Notes under the pieces: model-generated | Told to the model about the DNA's origin: nothing | The model's input: only the letters and a program-made list of their open reading frames with translations | Databases searched by the model: none | Part shown: positions 32,929-41,949 of the stretch, piece by piece | Layout: the number at the start of each line of letters is the position of its first letter | How positions within the stretch are numbered: the first letter of the stretch is position 1 | DNA from: Rhodopseudomonas palustris | GTDB taxonomy: Bacteria > Pseudomonadota > Alphaproteobacteria > Rhizobiales > Xanthobacteraceae | Reading direction: 5' to 3' | Assembly: GCF_003031265.1 (NCBI RefSeq) | Contig: NZ_CP019966.1 | Span: 5,205,927-5,269,926, forward strand | DNA: 64,000 nucleotides | Made by a program: the position numbers and the translations under genes

Positions 32929-34149
32929 TTGTCCATTCGCACCTCGCTCCTCCTGGCCAGCGCCGTCGCGCTCGCTGCAGCTCAGCCTGCTTTCGCCCAG
33001 AAGCAATACGGCCCCGGCGTCACCGACACCGAGATCAAGATCGGCCAGACCATGCCGTATAGCGGCCCGGCCTCGGCCTACGGCGTGCAAGGACAAGTCC
33101 AGAGCGCCTACTACGCGATGATCAATGCCAAAGGCGGGGTCAACGGCCGCAAGATCAATTTGATCAGCCTCGACGACGCCTACTCGCCGCCCAAGACGGT
33201 CGAGCAAACCCGCAAGCTGGTCGAGCAGGAAGAAGTGCTGGCGATCGTCGGCACCGTCGGCACACCGACCAATTCGGCTACTCAGAAATATCTCAACGCC
33301 AAGAAGGTGCCGCAGATCTTCATCTCGACCGGCGCGGCGAAGTGGGACGATCCGAAGAACTTTCCTTGGACCACGCAGCTCTACCCGCCCTATCAGATGG
33401 AGGGCATGATCTTCGCCAAGTACCTGCTGAAGAACAAACCCGACGCCAAGCTCGGCGTGTTCTCGCAGAACGACGACGCCGGCAAGGACTACGTCAAGGG
33501 CCTCAAGGACGGGCTCGGCGACAAGGCCAAGACCATGATCGTCAAGGAGGTCACCTACGAGGTCACCGACCCGACCGTCGACTCGCAGATCGTCGCACTG
33601 AAGGCGTCCGGCGCCGATACGCTGTTCACGATGGCAACGCCGAAGTTCGGCGCGCAGGCGATCCGCAAGGTGCATGAACTGAACTGGAAGCCGCTGAACT
33701 TCGTCGTCAGCGTCGCCAGCTCGATCAAGGGTGTTCTCGAGCCGGCCGGCAGCGAAGCTTCCACCGGACTGCTGACCGCTCTTGCGATGAAGACCCCGAC
33801 CGATCCGCGGTTCGAGAACGACGCCGACGTCAAGGAATTCAAGGAATTCCTCGCCAAGTCGTTTCCGAAGGGCGACATCGCCGACAGCAGCGTCGTGATC
33901 GGCTACATCTCGGCCTACATGACGGTGAAGACGCTGGAAGCCTGCGGCGACAATCTCACCCGCGACAACCTGCTGAAGCAGGCCACCAACATCAAGCCGA
34001 CCGCGGCGCCGTTGCTGCTGCCGGGCATCAAGATCTCGACCCGTCCGGACCGCTACGCGCCCTACACCCAGATGCAGATCGCGCGGTTCGACGGCAAGAG
34101 CTGGGTGCCGGAAGGCGAAGTGTTCAACACCGACGCGGCGAGCCAGTAA
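32929..34149 (+). CDS. Branched-chain amino acid-type ABC transporter substrate-binding protein (TTG start)
   Basis: A 406-residue periplasmic protein of the Leu/Ile/Val-binding (Peripla_BP_6) family. It starts at TTG 32929, because AGAGGA stands 7 bases upstream and a signal peptide follows directly (about 1-24, ending PAFAQ). The mature part has DTEIKIGQTMPYSGPASAYG, GVNGRKINLISLDDAYSPPKTVEQ and GTVGTPTNSATQKYLNAKKVPQIF, the typical ligand-lobe sequences. No livHMGF genes are adjacent. Homologues in this group bind aromatic and other organic acids as well as amino acids, so the ligand is open. It is divergent from the ATP-grasp gene and followed by a good terminator. Confidence 0.88.
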   Translation: MSIRTSLLLASAVALAAAQPAFAQKQYGPGVTDTEIKIGQTMPYSGPASAYGVQGQVQSAYYAMINAKGGVNGRKINLISLDDAYSPPKTVEQTRKLVEQEEVLAIVGTVGTPTNSATQKYLNAKKVPQIFISTGAAKWDDPKNFPWTTQLYPPYQMEGMIFAKYLLKNKPDAKLGVFSQNDDAGKDYVKGLKDGLGDKAKTMIVKEVTYEVTDPTVDSQIVALKASGADTLFTMATPKFGAQAIRKVHELNWKPLNFVVSVASSIKGVLEPAGSEASTGLLTALAMKTPTDPRFENDADVKEFKEFLAKSFPKGDIADSSVVIGYISAYMTVKTLEACGDNLTRDNLLKQATNIKPTAAPLLLPGIKISTRPDRYAPYTQMQIARFDGKSWVPEGEVFNTDAASQ

Positions 34150-34181
34150 GGCTCAGCAGCCCCAACGCATCAAACGACGTC

Positions 34182-34207
34182 ATGGCCGGGCTCGTCCCGG
34201 CCATTTC
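34182..34207 (+). terminator. Hairpin terminator after the Liv-type binding-protein gene
   Basis: ATGGCCGGG (34182-34190) and CCCGGCCAT (34196-34204) form a perfect 9-bp stem with a 5-base loop, followed by TTCCATTTTC. It lies 33 bases after the stop codon. The CGTCATGGCCGGGCTCGTCCCGGCCAT form is also a common repeat in this group. Confidence 0.7.
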
Positions 34208-34267
34208 CATTTTCGGATCATCTGAAGGTGGTGAAGGCGCCGAAACTCGGCACGCCAGAGAGCGAAC

Positions 34268-35554
34268 TCAGGCCGGCTTGCGGAGTCCAAGAGACACCGG
34301 CTCGGCGCTGCGCAGCAGCCTGGCCCGCTCGGTGTTCGGCCATAGCAGCACCAGGCCGGCGATGCCGGAAACGATCAGCACCGCGCCGTTGATGGCGTAG
34401 CCGACCACATAGCCGTGCAGCAGCGAACTGGCGTGCTGCAGCACGCTGCCCATCACCCAGGGCGCGATGATCCCCGCCAGCGTGTACAGCGCGCCGTAGA
34501 TCGCGATCGCGGCGCCGCGCTGCGACACCGGGGCGAACTCGGCGATCATCGGCGGACACACCACGTAGATCGAGCCGCACAGGCCGGAGCCGACCACCAG
34601 AGCGACGATCTGCGCAGCGGGACTGTCGATATAGGGCAGCATCAGGATGATGGCGCCGCCGACCAGGAGCGGCGCCGCACCGAGCACGCCGCGCGCCATC
34701 CGGCTGGAGACGCCGCGCTGCATCAGCCGCTGCGACAGCCAGCCGGTGAACAGCACCACGCCGGCGCCGAACACCCACGGGGTGATCGAGATGAGGCCGG
34801 CCTGATGCTGGCTGAACCCCAGCCCCTGGATGATGAAGGTGGTGAACCAGGTCAGCCCGAGCGACAGCGCCCAATAGGCGCCGAAGGTCGCCAGCACGCA
34901 GCCGATGAAGGTGCGCGAGGTCAGCAGCCGGGCGTAGGGAATTCGCACTTCGGCCGCCGCGACCGCCGGGCTCGGCACCAGCGGTCCCTCTTTGCCGAGC
35001 GCGAGCCACGCCACCGCCCACATCAGCCCGACGATGCCGAGTGCCGCGAACGCGTAGTGCCAGGAGTGATTGACGATGATCCAGTTGAGCGCCGGCACCG
35101 CCAGGATCACACCGAACGCCGAGCCCTGCGACAGGATCGCGGTCGGCAGCGTGCGCTGATGATCGGGAAACCATTTGTAGATCGCATGCGCCGCGACCGA
35201 GAACGCCGGCCCTTCACCGGCGCCGAGAATGATGCGGCAGATCACGAAGGTGGCGAACGAGACTTCGCCGACCATCGGAAACTGCGCCACCGCCCACACC
35301 AGCGCCAGCGCCAGCAGCACCCATCGGGTCTCGACGCGATTGACGATGAAGCCGACGACGATTGCGGCGATCGAAAACAGGAAGAAGAACGACGAGCCGA
35401 GCAGGCCGAATTGTTCGGGCGAGAGCTTCAGCTCCTGCATGATCGGCACGCCGGCGAGACCGACGACGATCTTGTCGGCGAAGTTCACCACCATGAAGAG
35501 AAACAGCAGGAAGGTGATCCTCCAGGCACCCTGCGGCGTCGGCTGCGCGGTCAC
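34268..35554 (-). CDS. MFS transporter (anion:cation symporter-like family)
   Basis: A 428-residue permease with about 12 membrane helices. The start region WRITFLLFLFMVVNFADKIVVGLAGVPIMQEL and the segments ILGAGEGPAFSVAAHAIYKWFPDHQRTLPTAI and VNHSWHYAFAALGIVGLMWAV are typical of the ACS family (hexuronate, phthalate, 4-hydroxyphenylacetate and related carboxylates). The exact substrate cannot be told. The start is GTG at 35554, with GGGAG 6 bases upstream. It converges with the Liv-type binding-protein gene, and its start is divergent from the ABC/AttH operon. Confidence 0.87.
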   Translation of the reverse strand: MTAQPTPQGAWRITFLLFLFMVVNFADKIVVGLAGVPIMQELKLSPEQFGLLGSSFFFLFSIAAIVVGFIVNRVETRWVLLALALVWAVAQFPMVGEVSFATFVICRIILGAGEGPAFSVAAHAIYKWFPDHQRTLPTAILSQGSAFGVILAVPALNWIIVNHSWHYAFAALGIVGLMWAVAWLALGKEGPLVPSPAVAAAEVRIPYARLLTSRTFIGCVLATFGAYWALSLGLTWFTTFIIQGLGFSQHQAGLISITPWVFGAGVVLFTGWLSQRLMQRGVSSRMARGVLGAAPLLVGGAIILMLPYIDSPAAQIVALVVGSGLCGSIYVVCPPMIAEFAPVSQRGAAIAIYGALYTLAGIIAPWVMGSVLQHASSLLHGYVVGYAINGAVLIVSGIAGLVLLWPNTERARLLRSAEPVSLGLRKPA

Positions 35555-35826
35555 GGCGTGCTCCCTGGATCGTGTTTGATGGCGCGCTTAGTGCGAACCT
35601 CTTGCAATGCTGCCGCTGTTCCCGCGCGAATGCAATCCAGGATTCGCCGCCGAGGCGCTCGCGTGCATCGCAACCTTGTTTGCGGCGCAACAGCGCGTCG
35701 TCTTGAGTGACCGGCGCCGCGCCCCATATCCTTCAGGCCAATGACGACAGACTGGAAGGCAAGAATGACCGGATCGCGCCGGCGCGTGCGACGCGCTGTG
35801 ATCGCCACGCTGCGCGGACTGCGCTC

Positions 35827-36480
35827 ATGCTGATCGTCTCCGGTCTCACCAAATCCTATGTGTCCGGCCAGGACCGTGTCGCGGTGCTGCGCGGCGTCGA
35901 CCTCGCGGTGCAGCCGGGTGAGAGCGTGGCGCTGACTGGCGAGTCCGGCAGCGGCAAGTCGACCTTGCTGCATCTGATCGCCGGCCTCGATCAGCCCGAC
36001 AGCGGCGCCATCACCTTCGGCGAAGCGACGATCTCGACCATGCCGGACGCCGAACGCGCCGCCTTCCGCCGCGAGCGGCTGGGCTTGGTGTTTCAGCAGT
36101 TCAATCTGATCCCAAGCCTGACGGTCGCCGACAATCTGGTATTCCAGGCTCGCCTCGCCGGCCGCCATGATGAGGCGTGGCGTAGCGAGTTGATCGAGCG
36201 GCTGGGGCTCGGCGCCTTGCTGAAGCGCTACCCGGAGCAACTCTCCGGCGGCCAGCAGCAGCGCGTCGCGATCGGCCGCGCGCTGGCGATCAAGCCGCTG
36301 CTGCTGCTCGCCGACGAGCCGACCGGCAATCTCGACGAAGCAACCGCCGACGATGTGCTGGCGCTCGCCACCGATCTGGTCCGCCGCACCGGCTGCGGCT
36401 TCCTGATGGTGACGCACAGCGAACGTCTCGCCGGCATGCTCGATCGCAGGGTGCATCTGCACGCGGGGCTGATCCATTGA
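35827..36480 (+). CDS. ABC transporter ATP-binding protein (LolD/AttE-like)
   Basis: A 217-residue ATPase of the MacB/LolD class. It has the Walker A TGESGSGKST at 37-46, the Q-loop near FQQFNLIP, the signature LSGGQQQRVAIGRAL at about 138-152, Walker B LLLLADEPT and the H-loop near MVTHSERLAG. It is the first gene of a three-gene set followed by an FtsX-type permease and an AttH-like exported protein, the arrangement of attEFGH in Agrobacterium and similar loci, where it is linked to lipid or envelope export. The start at 35827 begins MLIVSGLTKS; a longer frame from 35707 is less likely. Its stop overlaps the permease start (TTGA). Confidence 0.92.
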   Translation: MLIVSGLTKSYVSGQDRVAVLRGVDLAVQPGESVALTGESGSGKSTLLHLIAGLDQPDSGAITFGEATISTMPDAERAAFRRERLGLVFQQFNLIPSLTVADNLVFQARLAGRHDEAWRSELIERLGLGALLKRYPEQLSGGQQQRVAIGRALAIKPLLLLADEPTGNLDEATADDVLALATDLVRRTGCGFLMVTHSERLAGMLDRRVHLHAGLIH

Positions 36481-38942
36481 GGCGCGCGCTGTGGATCCTC
36501 GCCGTGCTGCTCAGCCACTGGCGACGGCATCCGATGCAGCTCGCGACCCTGGCGATCGGCCTGATCTCAGCGACTGCCTTGTGGAGCGGCGTGCAGGCGC
36601 TGAACGCGCAGGCGCGCCTCAGCTACGACCGCGCCGCCGCGGCGCTCGGCGGCAACCGCACCGCGACGCTGGTAGCGCGTGACGGCGGCAGCTTCGCACA
36701 GCAACTCTATGTCGATCTGCGCCGTGCCGGCTGGCAGGTGTCACCGGCGGTCGAAGGCGCGCTCCGGCTCAGCGGCCGGTCGCTGCGGCTGCTCGGCGTC
36801 GAACCGCTGTCGCTGCCGGTCGAAGCCCGCACCGCGCCGGCGCTCGGCACCGGCGACCTGCAGGGCTTCATCCTGCCGCCCGGCCAGACGCTGATCGCGC
36901 CGGAGACGCTGCGCGAATTCGGCCTGGCCGAAGGCGCCACGCCCGAGTTGCCGAACGGCCAGCATCTGCCGCCGCTGAAGCCGCAGGCCGAAATCGCCCC
37001 CGGCGTGCTGGTGGTCGATATCGGCCTTGCGCAGAAGCTGCTCGACATGCCGGACCGGCTGTCGCGGCTACTGCTCGGCAGCAAGCCCAGCGGTTCGCGT
37101 CCGCCGCTGCGCGACATCGTCGGCGATAGACTGCAGCTCGATCAGCCGGATGCAGCCACTGAGCTTGAACGCCTCACCGACAGCTTCCACCTCAACCTCA
37201 CGGCGTTCGGGCTGCTCTCATTTTTGGTGGGGCTGTTCATCGTCAATTCGGCGATCGGGCTGGCGTTCGAGCAGCGCCGCCCGATGCTACGCACCTTGCG
37301 GGCCTGCGGCGCCTCGGCGCAGCAGCTCAACGCCGTGATGGTGATCGAGCTGTGCCTCATCGCCCTGCTCGCCGGCCTGATCGGTCTGGTCTGCGGCTAT
37401 CTGATCGCCGCGACGCTGCTGCCCGACGTTGCCGCCACCTTGCGCGGCCTGTACGGCGCGCAGATTCCCGGCGAGCTGTCGCTGCGGCCAGAGTGGTGGC
37501 TCGCCGGCATCGCCATCAGCATTCTCGGCACCCTCGCGGCAGCCTCCGCAGCGCTGGTCAAGGCCGCACGGCTTCCGGTGCTCGCCGCCGCGCAGCCTTA
37601 CGCATGGCAGCAGGCGCAGTATCGCTGGCTGATCGTGCAGGGCGCAGCCGCGCTTGCGGTGTTCGCCGCCGGCTTCGGATTCCTGTGGTTCGGCGACTCG
37701 CTGCTGTCGGGCTTTGCGGTGCTGGCCGCGATCCTGCTCGGCGCCGCGCTCGGACTGCCGGCGATCCTCGGGCTGGTGCTGGCGCTCGGCGAGAAGCTGG
37801 CGCGCGGGCCGCTGACGACGTGGTTCTGGGCCGACAGCCGGCTGCAGCTCTCCGGCCTGTCGCTGGCGCTGATGGCGCTGCTGCTCGCGCTCGGCGTCAA
37901 TGTCGGCGTCGGCACCATGGTCGAGAGCTTCAGCCGCACCTTCCAGCGCTGGCTCGACGGCCGGCTCGCCGCGGAGGTCTATCTCAATGCGGCCACCGAT
38001 CAGCAGGCGACCGAGATCAAGGCTTGGCTGAAGGGGCGTCCCGAAGTCAGGTCTCTGCTGCCCGGTGCTCGTGCCGAGGTGAAGCTGCAGGGCCAGCCGG
38101 TGGAGCTGATCGGCTTCGCCGACGATGCGACCTATCGTGATCACTGGCCGCTGCTCGAGCACACCACAGACGTCTGGGACCGCGTCGCACGAGGCGATGC
38201 GGCGCTGGTCAGCGAACAGCTGTGGCGCCGGCTCGGCGTCAAGCTCGGCGACCGCATCGTCGTGCCGAGCGACCGCGGCCCGTGGCCGGTCGAGGTGGTG
38301 GGGATCTATGCCGACTACGGCAATCCGCGCGGCCAGCTCGGCGTGGCGTTCGGCGCGCTGGTGACGCATTTCCCCGACGTGGCCAAGACCAGGTTCGGGC
38401 TGCGGGTCGATCCTGCAAAAGTGCCCACACTGATCGCCGACCTGCGCAGCAGCTTCGCGCTCGGGGAGCGCAGCCTCGCTGATCAGTCGACCCTGAAGGC
38501 GATCTCCAAGCAGATCTTCAGCCGCACTTTCGCAGTCACCACCGCGCTCAACGCTTTCACGCTCGGCATTGCGGGCGTGGCACTGCTGACCAGCCTGCTG
38601 ACGCTGGGCGCGTCGCGGCTGCCGCAGGTCGCGCCGCTGTGGGCGATCGGCATCACCCGCCGCCGGCTGGCGCTGATCGAACTGACGAAGACGCTGGCGA
38701 TGGCGGCGATCACCGCGCTGGTGGCGCTGCCGCTCGGGCTGATGGTGGCGTGGTGCCTGATCGCCGTCGTCAACGTCAAAGCGTTCGGCTGGCGGCTGCC
38801 GTTCGAGGTGTTTCCGTTCGAACTGGCCAAGCTGGTCGGCGTCGCTCTGTTGGCGACGTTGTTGGCGGCGGCGCTGCCGATCCTGAAGCTGATGCGGATG
38901 CAGCCGGCGCGGCTGGTGAAGGTGTTTGCCGATGAGCGCTAG
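36477..38942 (+). CDS. FtsX/LolCE-type ABC transporter permease
   Basis: An 821-residue membrane permease. An N-terminal helix (about 15-36) is followed by a periplasmic domain of about 180 residues, then a FtsX block of helices at about 240-370. Further helices lie at about 385-480, a second periplasmic region at about 495-660 (with NAATDQQATEIKAWLKGRPEV), and a final FtsX block at about 680-815. Two FtsX blocks in one chain mean a single gene can supply the full permease, unlike split LolC/E. The start is TTG at 36477, overlapping the ATPase stop. The gene shares 11 bases with the AttH-like gene. A likely role is to move a lipid or lipoprotein-like substrate to or from the periplasm. Confidence 0.87.
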   Translation: MRRALWILAVLLSHWRRHPMQLATLAIGLISATALWSGVQALNAQARLSYDRAAAALGGNRTATLVARDGGSFAQQLYVDLRRAGWQVSPAVEGALRLSGRSLRLLGVEPLSLPVEARTAPALGTGDLQGFILPPGQTLIAPETLREFGLAEGATPELPNGQHLPPLKPQAEIAPGVLVVDIGLAQKLLDMPDRLSRLLLGSKPSGSRPPLRDIVGDRLQLDQPDAATELERLTDSFHLNLTAFGLLSFLVGLFIVNSAIGLAFEQRRPMLRTLRACGASAQQLNAVMVIELCLIALLAGLIGLVCGYLIAATLLPDVAATLRGLYGAQIPGELSLRPEWWLAGIAISILGTLAAASAALVKAARLPVLAAAQPYAWQQAQYRWLIVQGAAALAVFAAGFGFLWFGDSLLSGFAVLAAILLGAALGLPAILGLVLALGEKLARGPLTTWFWADSRLQLSGLSLALMALLLALGVNVGVGTMVESFSRTFQRWLDGRLAAEVYLNAATDQQATEIKAWLKGRPEVRSLLPGARAEVKLQGQPVELIGFADDATYRDHWPLLEHTTDVWDRVARGDAALVSEQLWRRLGVKLGDRIVVPSDRGPWPVEVVGIYADYGNPRGQLGVAFGALVTHFPDVAKTRFGLRVDPAKVPTLIADLRSSFALGERSLADQSTLKAISKQIFSRTFAVTTALNAFTLGIAGVALLTSLLTLGASRLPQVAPLWAIGITRRRLALIELTKTLAMAAITALVALPLGLMVAWCLIAVVNVKAFGWRLPFEVFPFELAKLVGVALLATLLAAALPILKLMRMQPARLVKVFADER

Positions 38943-40020
38943 AGGCCGGATCAGCCGCCGCGTCTTCACCGGCGGCCTTGTTGCCGCATCTCTCGCCGCA
39001 CAGCGGGCGTGGGCGCAGGGCTTTGCCGGCCTCGGCAGCGACGCCGGGGGATTTGCTCCTGTGGTGCCGGGCCGCACGCTGGCGTTTCCCGACGACCATG
39101 GTCCGCATCCGGATTTCCGGATCGAGTGGTGGTACCTCACCGCCAACCTGAAGGATGCCGCCGGCAACGCCTATGGGGCGCAGTGGACCCTGTTCCGCCA
39201 GGCCATGACGCCGGGCCCGCAACGCAGCGGCTGGGCCAACCAGCAGATCTGGATGGCACATGCTGCCGTCACCAGCGCCGACATCCATCGTTTCGCCGAG
39301 AAGTTTTCGCGCGGCGGGGTCGGCGTCGCAGGGGTCGAGGCCTCGCCGTTCAAGGCCATGATCGACGATTGGGCGATGCAGGGCGATCCATCGCTGGTGG
39401 CAGCGACGCTGTCGCCGCTCACGGTGACCGCGCGCGGCACCGATTTCAGCTACGCATTGCGGCTGAGCGCCGATCGGCCGCTGGTGCTGCAGGGCGACAA
39501 CGGCTACTCGCGCAAGTCCGAGCGCGGCCAGGCGTCGTACTACTACAGCCAGCCGTATTTCACCGCCTTCGGCACGCTGACGCTCGACGGTCGCTCCATT
39601 GCGGTCGAGGGATCGGCCTGGATGGACCGCGAATGGTCGAGCCAGCCGCTCGCTTCCGACCAGACCGGTTGGGACTGGTTCTCGCTGCATCTGTCCTCCG
39701 GCGAGAAGGTGATGCTGTTTCGGCTACGGCAGCGCGACGGCAGCAACTACTTCGCCGGCAATTGGATCGGCACCGATGGCCGCTCCATGCCGCTGTCACC
39801 GGATCAGATCCGGCTCGAACCGCTCGGCGTCACCACGATTGGGACGCGCCAGGTGCCGACACGCTGGCGCGTGGCAGTCGCCGGGCATGACCTTGCGATC
39901 GAGACCACGCCGCTCAATCCGAAAAGCTGGATGGGGACCAGCTTCCCGTATTGGGAAGGGCCGATTGCGTTCAACGGTAACCGGAGCGGCTTCGGGTATC
40001 TTGAGATGACCGGATATTGA
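38932..40020 (+). CDS. AttH/CrtC-like lipocalin-fold exported protein with a Tat-type signal
   Basis: A 362-residue protein of the AttH / carotenoid 1,2-hydratase-like family. The N-terminus RGRISRRVFTGGLVAASLA is a twin-arginine signal (SRRVF), cut around AWAQ. The mature part has HPDFRIEWWYLTANLKDAAG and GSAWMDREWSSQPL with GWDWFSLHL, the conserved core of the family, and the C-terminus with SFPYWEGPIAFNGNRSGFGYLEMTGY. Structures of the family show two lipocalin-like domains, which suggests it carries a hydrophobic ligand. Its start overlaps the permease 3' end (ATGAGCGCTAG), so the three genes act together, probably in lipid handling. It is not expected to be a carotenoid biosynthesis enzyme. 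Confidence 0.9.
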   Translation: MSARGRISRRVFTGGLVAASLAAQRAWAQGFAGLGSDAGGFAPVVPGRTLAFPDDHGPHPDFRIEWWYLTANLKDAAGNAYGAQWTLFRQAMTPGPQRSGWANQQIWMAHAAVTSADIHRFAEKFSRGGVGVAGVEASPFKAMIDDWAMQGDPSLVAATLSPLTVTARGTDFSYALRLSADRPLVLQGDNGYSRKSERGQASYYYSQPYFTAFGTLTLDGRSIAVEGSAWMDREWSSQPLASDQTGWDWFSLHLSSGEKVMLFRLRQRDGSNYFAGNWIGTDGRSMPLSPDQIRLEPLGVTTIGTRQVPTRWRVAVAGHDLAIETTPLNPKSWMGTSFPYWEGPIAFNGNRSGFGYLEMTGY

Positions 40021-40087
40021 GTTCAAGCTGCGCACAACCGGCGGCCATCAAGCCGGGCAAGAACGAACCTAGTCTGGGAGCCCTTGG

Positions 40088-40480
40088 ATGTTTCATTACA
40101 CCACGATCGCCACCCTTCTGGCGTTGATGTTCTATTTCTACACCTCGGTGCAGGTCGCGCGCGCGCGGATGCTGTATGGCGTCAAGGCGCCGGCGATTTC
40201 CGGCCACCCGGATTTCGAGCGGGTGTTTCGCGTGCAGGCCAATACGCTGGAATGGATGCCGATCTTCCTGCCGTCGCTGTGGCTGTTCGCGTACTATCTG
40301 AGCGACGCCTTCGCGGCCGCGGCGGGCGCGGTGTGGATCATCGGGCGGATTCTCTACATGCTGGGCTATGCCGAAGCCCCCGAGAAGCGCGGCCTCGGCT
40401 TTGCGGTGCAGATGGTAGCGACCGCCTTCCTGTGGGGCGGTTCGGTATACGGCGTCGTGCACCAGATGTTGGGGGCTTGA
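40088..40480 (+). CDS. MAPEG family membrane protein
   Basis: A 130-residue membrane protein of the MAPEG family (eicosanoid and glutathione metabolism type), with four helices at about 1-25, 48-75, 75-100 and 105-130. Family features are VARARMLYGVKAP and the motif ERVFRVQANTLEWMPIFLPSLWLFA (RxxxNxxE pattern), then GRILYMLGYAEAPEKRGLGF. Bacterial members often use glutathione, but the substrate is unknown. GGGAG lies 7 bases before the ATG. It follows the AttH-like gene by 67 bases and may be co-transcribed. Confidence 0.9.
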   Translation: MFHYTTIATLLALMFYFYTSVQVARARMLYGVKAPAISGHPDFERVFRVQANTLEWMPIFLPSLWLFAYYLSDAFAAAAGAVWIIGRILYMLGYAEAPEKRGLGFAVQMVATAFLWGGSVYGVVHQMLGA

Positions 40481-40497
40481 TCCGAGCATAGCGAGCT

Positions 40498-40623
40498 CCC
40501 TCTCCCGCTTGCGGGAGAGGGTTGGGGTGAGGGCGCCCCAGGCAGTGACTCAGCGATCCGCCGAGAGGAGTGCCCTCACCCGGATCGCTGCGCGATCCAA
40601 CCTCTCCCGCAAGCGGGAGAGGT
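40498..40623. repeat. Intergenic palindromic repeats, family D (CCTCTCCCGC...GCGGGAGAGG)
   Basis: Two perfect hairpins, CCTCTCCCGCTTGCGGGAGAGG type at 40499-40520 and a matching one at 40601-40622, face each other and are joined by a GGGTGAGGGCGC / TGCCCTCACCCGG arm pair. Another perfect copy of the hairpin is at 53887-53910. It fills the space between the MAPEG gene and the convergent binding-protein gene. Confidence 0.85.
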
Positions 40624-40670
40624 TGCGCAGCGCTCGCGCCGGCTTTCACTTCAGCGGCTCGATCGAGCGC

Positions 40671-41864
40671 TTACTTGGTGAGCGGGCAGCCGCTCTCGGC
40701 CGCAGTGGGGAATGCCTTGTCGCCAGGCACGGTGGCGAGCAGCTTGTAGTAATCCCACGGCTTCTTCGACTCTTCCGGCTTCTTCACCTCGAACAGATAC
40801 ATGTCGTGGACGAAGCGGCCGTTGGCCAGCACCTTGCCGGACGCGAACGCATCCTCGACCGGGAGCTCCTTCAGCTTCTTGGCCACCGCATCGGTATCCT
40901 TGGTGCCGGCGGCCTTCACCGCCTTCAGATAGGACAGCGTCGCCGAATAGGTGCCGGCCTGAATCATGCTCGGCATCCGGTTGGTGCGCTTGAAGAAGCG
41001 CTCGGCAAACTCGCGCGATTTGTCGTCGCGGTCCCAATAATAGGCTTCGGTCAGCACCAGCCCCTGCGCCGCCTTGAGGCCGAGGCCGTTCACTTCGGCC
41101 AGCGTCATCAGCAGACCTGCCAGCTTCTGGCCGCCGGCGACGATGCCGAATTCAGAGGCCTGCTTGATCGAATTGGCGGTGTCGAGGCCGGCATTGGCGA
41201 GACCGACCACCTTGGCTTTCGATGCCTGCGCCTGCAGCAGGAACGAGGAGAAGTCCGACGAATTCAGCGGATGCCGCACCGAGCCGAGCACCTTGCCGCC
41301 GCTCGCCAGCACGATCTCGCTGGTGTCCTTCTCCAGCGCGTAGCCAAACGCGTAGTCGGCGGTGAGGAAGAACCAGGTGTCGCCGCCGGCCTTCACCAGC
41401 GCACCGCCGGTTCCGACCGCGAGCGCGTGGGTGTCGAACGCCCAATGGAACCCGTAAGGCTGGCAGGCATCGCCGGTGATCCGCGAGGTCGCGGCGCCGA
41501 CCACGATGTCGATCTTCTTTTTTTCCTTCGACAGATCCTGGATCGCCAGCGCTACCGACGACGTGGTGAGCTCGGTGATCATGTCGACGCCGTCGACGTC
41601 GTACCATTTGCGCGCGATCGCCACGGCGTTGTCGGGCTTATTCTGATGGTCGGCGGAGATCAGCTCGATCTTCTGCCCGAGCACTTCGCCGCCGAAATCC
41701 TCGACCGCCATCTTGGCGGCTTCGAGCGACCACTTGCCGCCGTAGTCGGCATAGACGCCGGACTGGTCGTTGAGAATACCGATCTTGACGCCCTGCGCCG
41801 AGGCCGGCGTGACGGCGACGAGGGCAGTGGCCGCGAGCGCGGCGGAAAGAAGTTTGAGTTTCAT
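40671..41864 (-). CDS. ABC transporter substrate-binding protein (Liv-type, Peripla_BP_6)
   Basis: A 397-residue periplasmic binding protein. A signal peptide covers about 1-24 (cut after ASA-QGVKIG). The mature part has GILNDQSGVYADYGGKWSLEAAKMAVEDFGG, and the ligand region has TELTTSSVALAIQDLSKEKK, typical of aromatic- or amino acid-binding members of this group. No permease genes are adjacent, so it works alone or with a transporter encoded elsewhere. The start at 41864 is set by GGGAGG 6 bases upstream and the signal peptide; a longer frame from 42101 is rejected. It converges with the MAPEG gene and follows the tandem-barrel gene. Confidence 0.9.
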   Translation of the reverse strand: MKLKLLSAALAATALVAVTPASAQGVKIGILNDQSGVYADYGGKWSLEAAKMAVEDFGGEVLGQKIELISADHQNKPDNAVAIARKWYDVDGVDMITELTTSSVALAIQDLSKEKKKIDIVVGAATSRITGDACQPYGFHWAFDTHALAVGTGGALVKAGGDTWFFLTADYAFGYALEKDTSEIVLASGGKVLGSVRHPLNSSDFSSFLLQAQASKAKVVGLANAGLDTANSIKQASEFGIVAGGQKLAGLLMTLAEVNGLGLKAAQGLVLTEAYYWDRDDKSREFAERFFKRTNRMPSMIQAGTYSATLSYLKAVKAAGTKDTDAVAKKLKELPVEDAFASGKVLANGRFVHDMYLFEVKKPEESKKPWDYYKLLATVPGDKAFPTAAESGCPLTK

Positions 41865-41949
41865 GGCGTGCCTCCCAGTGTTTTGGTTGGCGCGCAGCTT
41901 AGTTAGGAAAATTGCCGCTGCCCAGCGGATTGTGCAGCAATGGCAGTGG

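Noticed and set aside
34415..35710. 431-codon plus-strand frame
   Set aside because: Antisense to an MFS gene with clear membrane helices; the frame is Arg/Asp/Gln-rich without any motif.
37287..39167. 626-codon minus-strand frame
   Set aside because: Antisense to the FtsX permease; extreme Arg/Gln content is typical of shadow frames in high-GC DNA.
38932..40020. Carotenoid 1,2-hydratase CrtC
   Set aside because: The family signature is shared, but the gene is coupled to an FtsX-type ABC transporter and has a Tat signal, which fits AttH-like proteins rather than the carotenoid enzyme.
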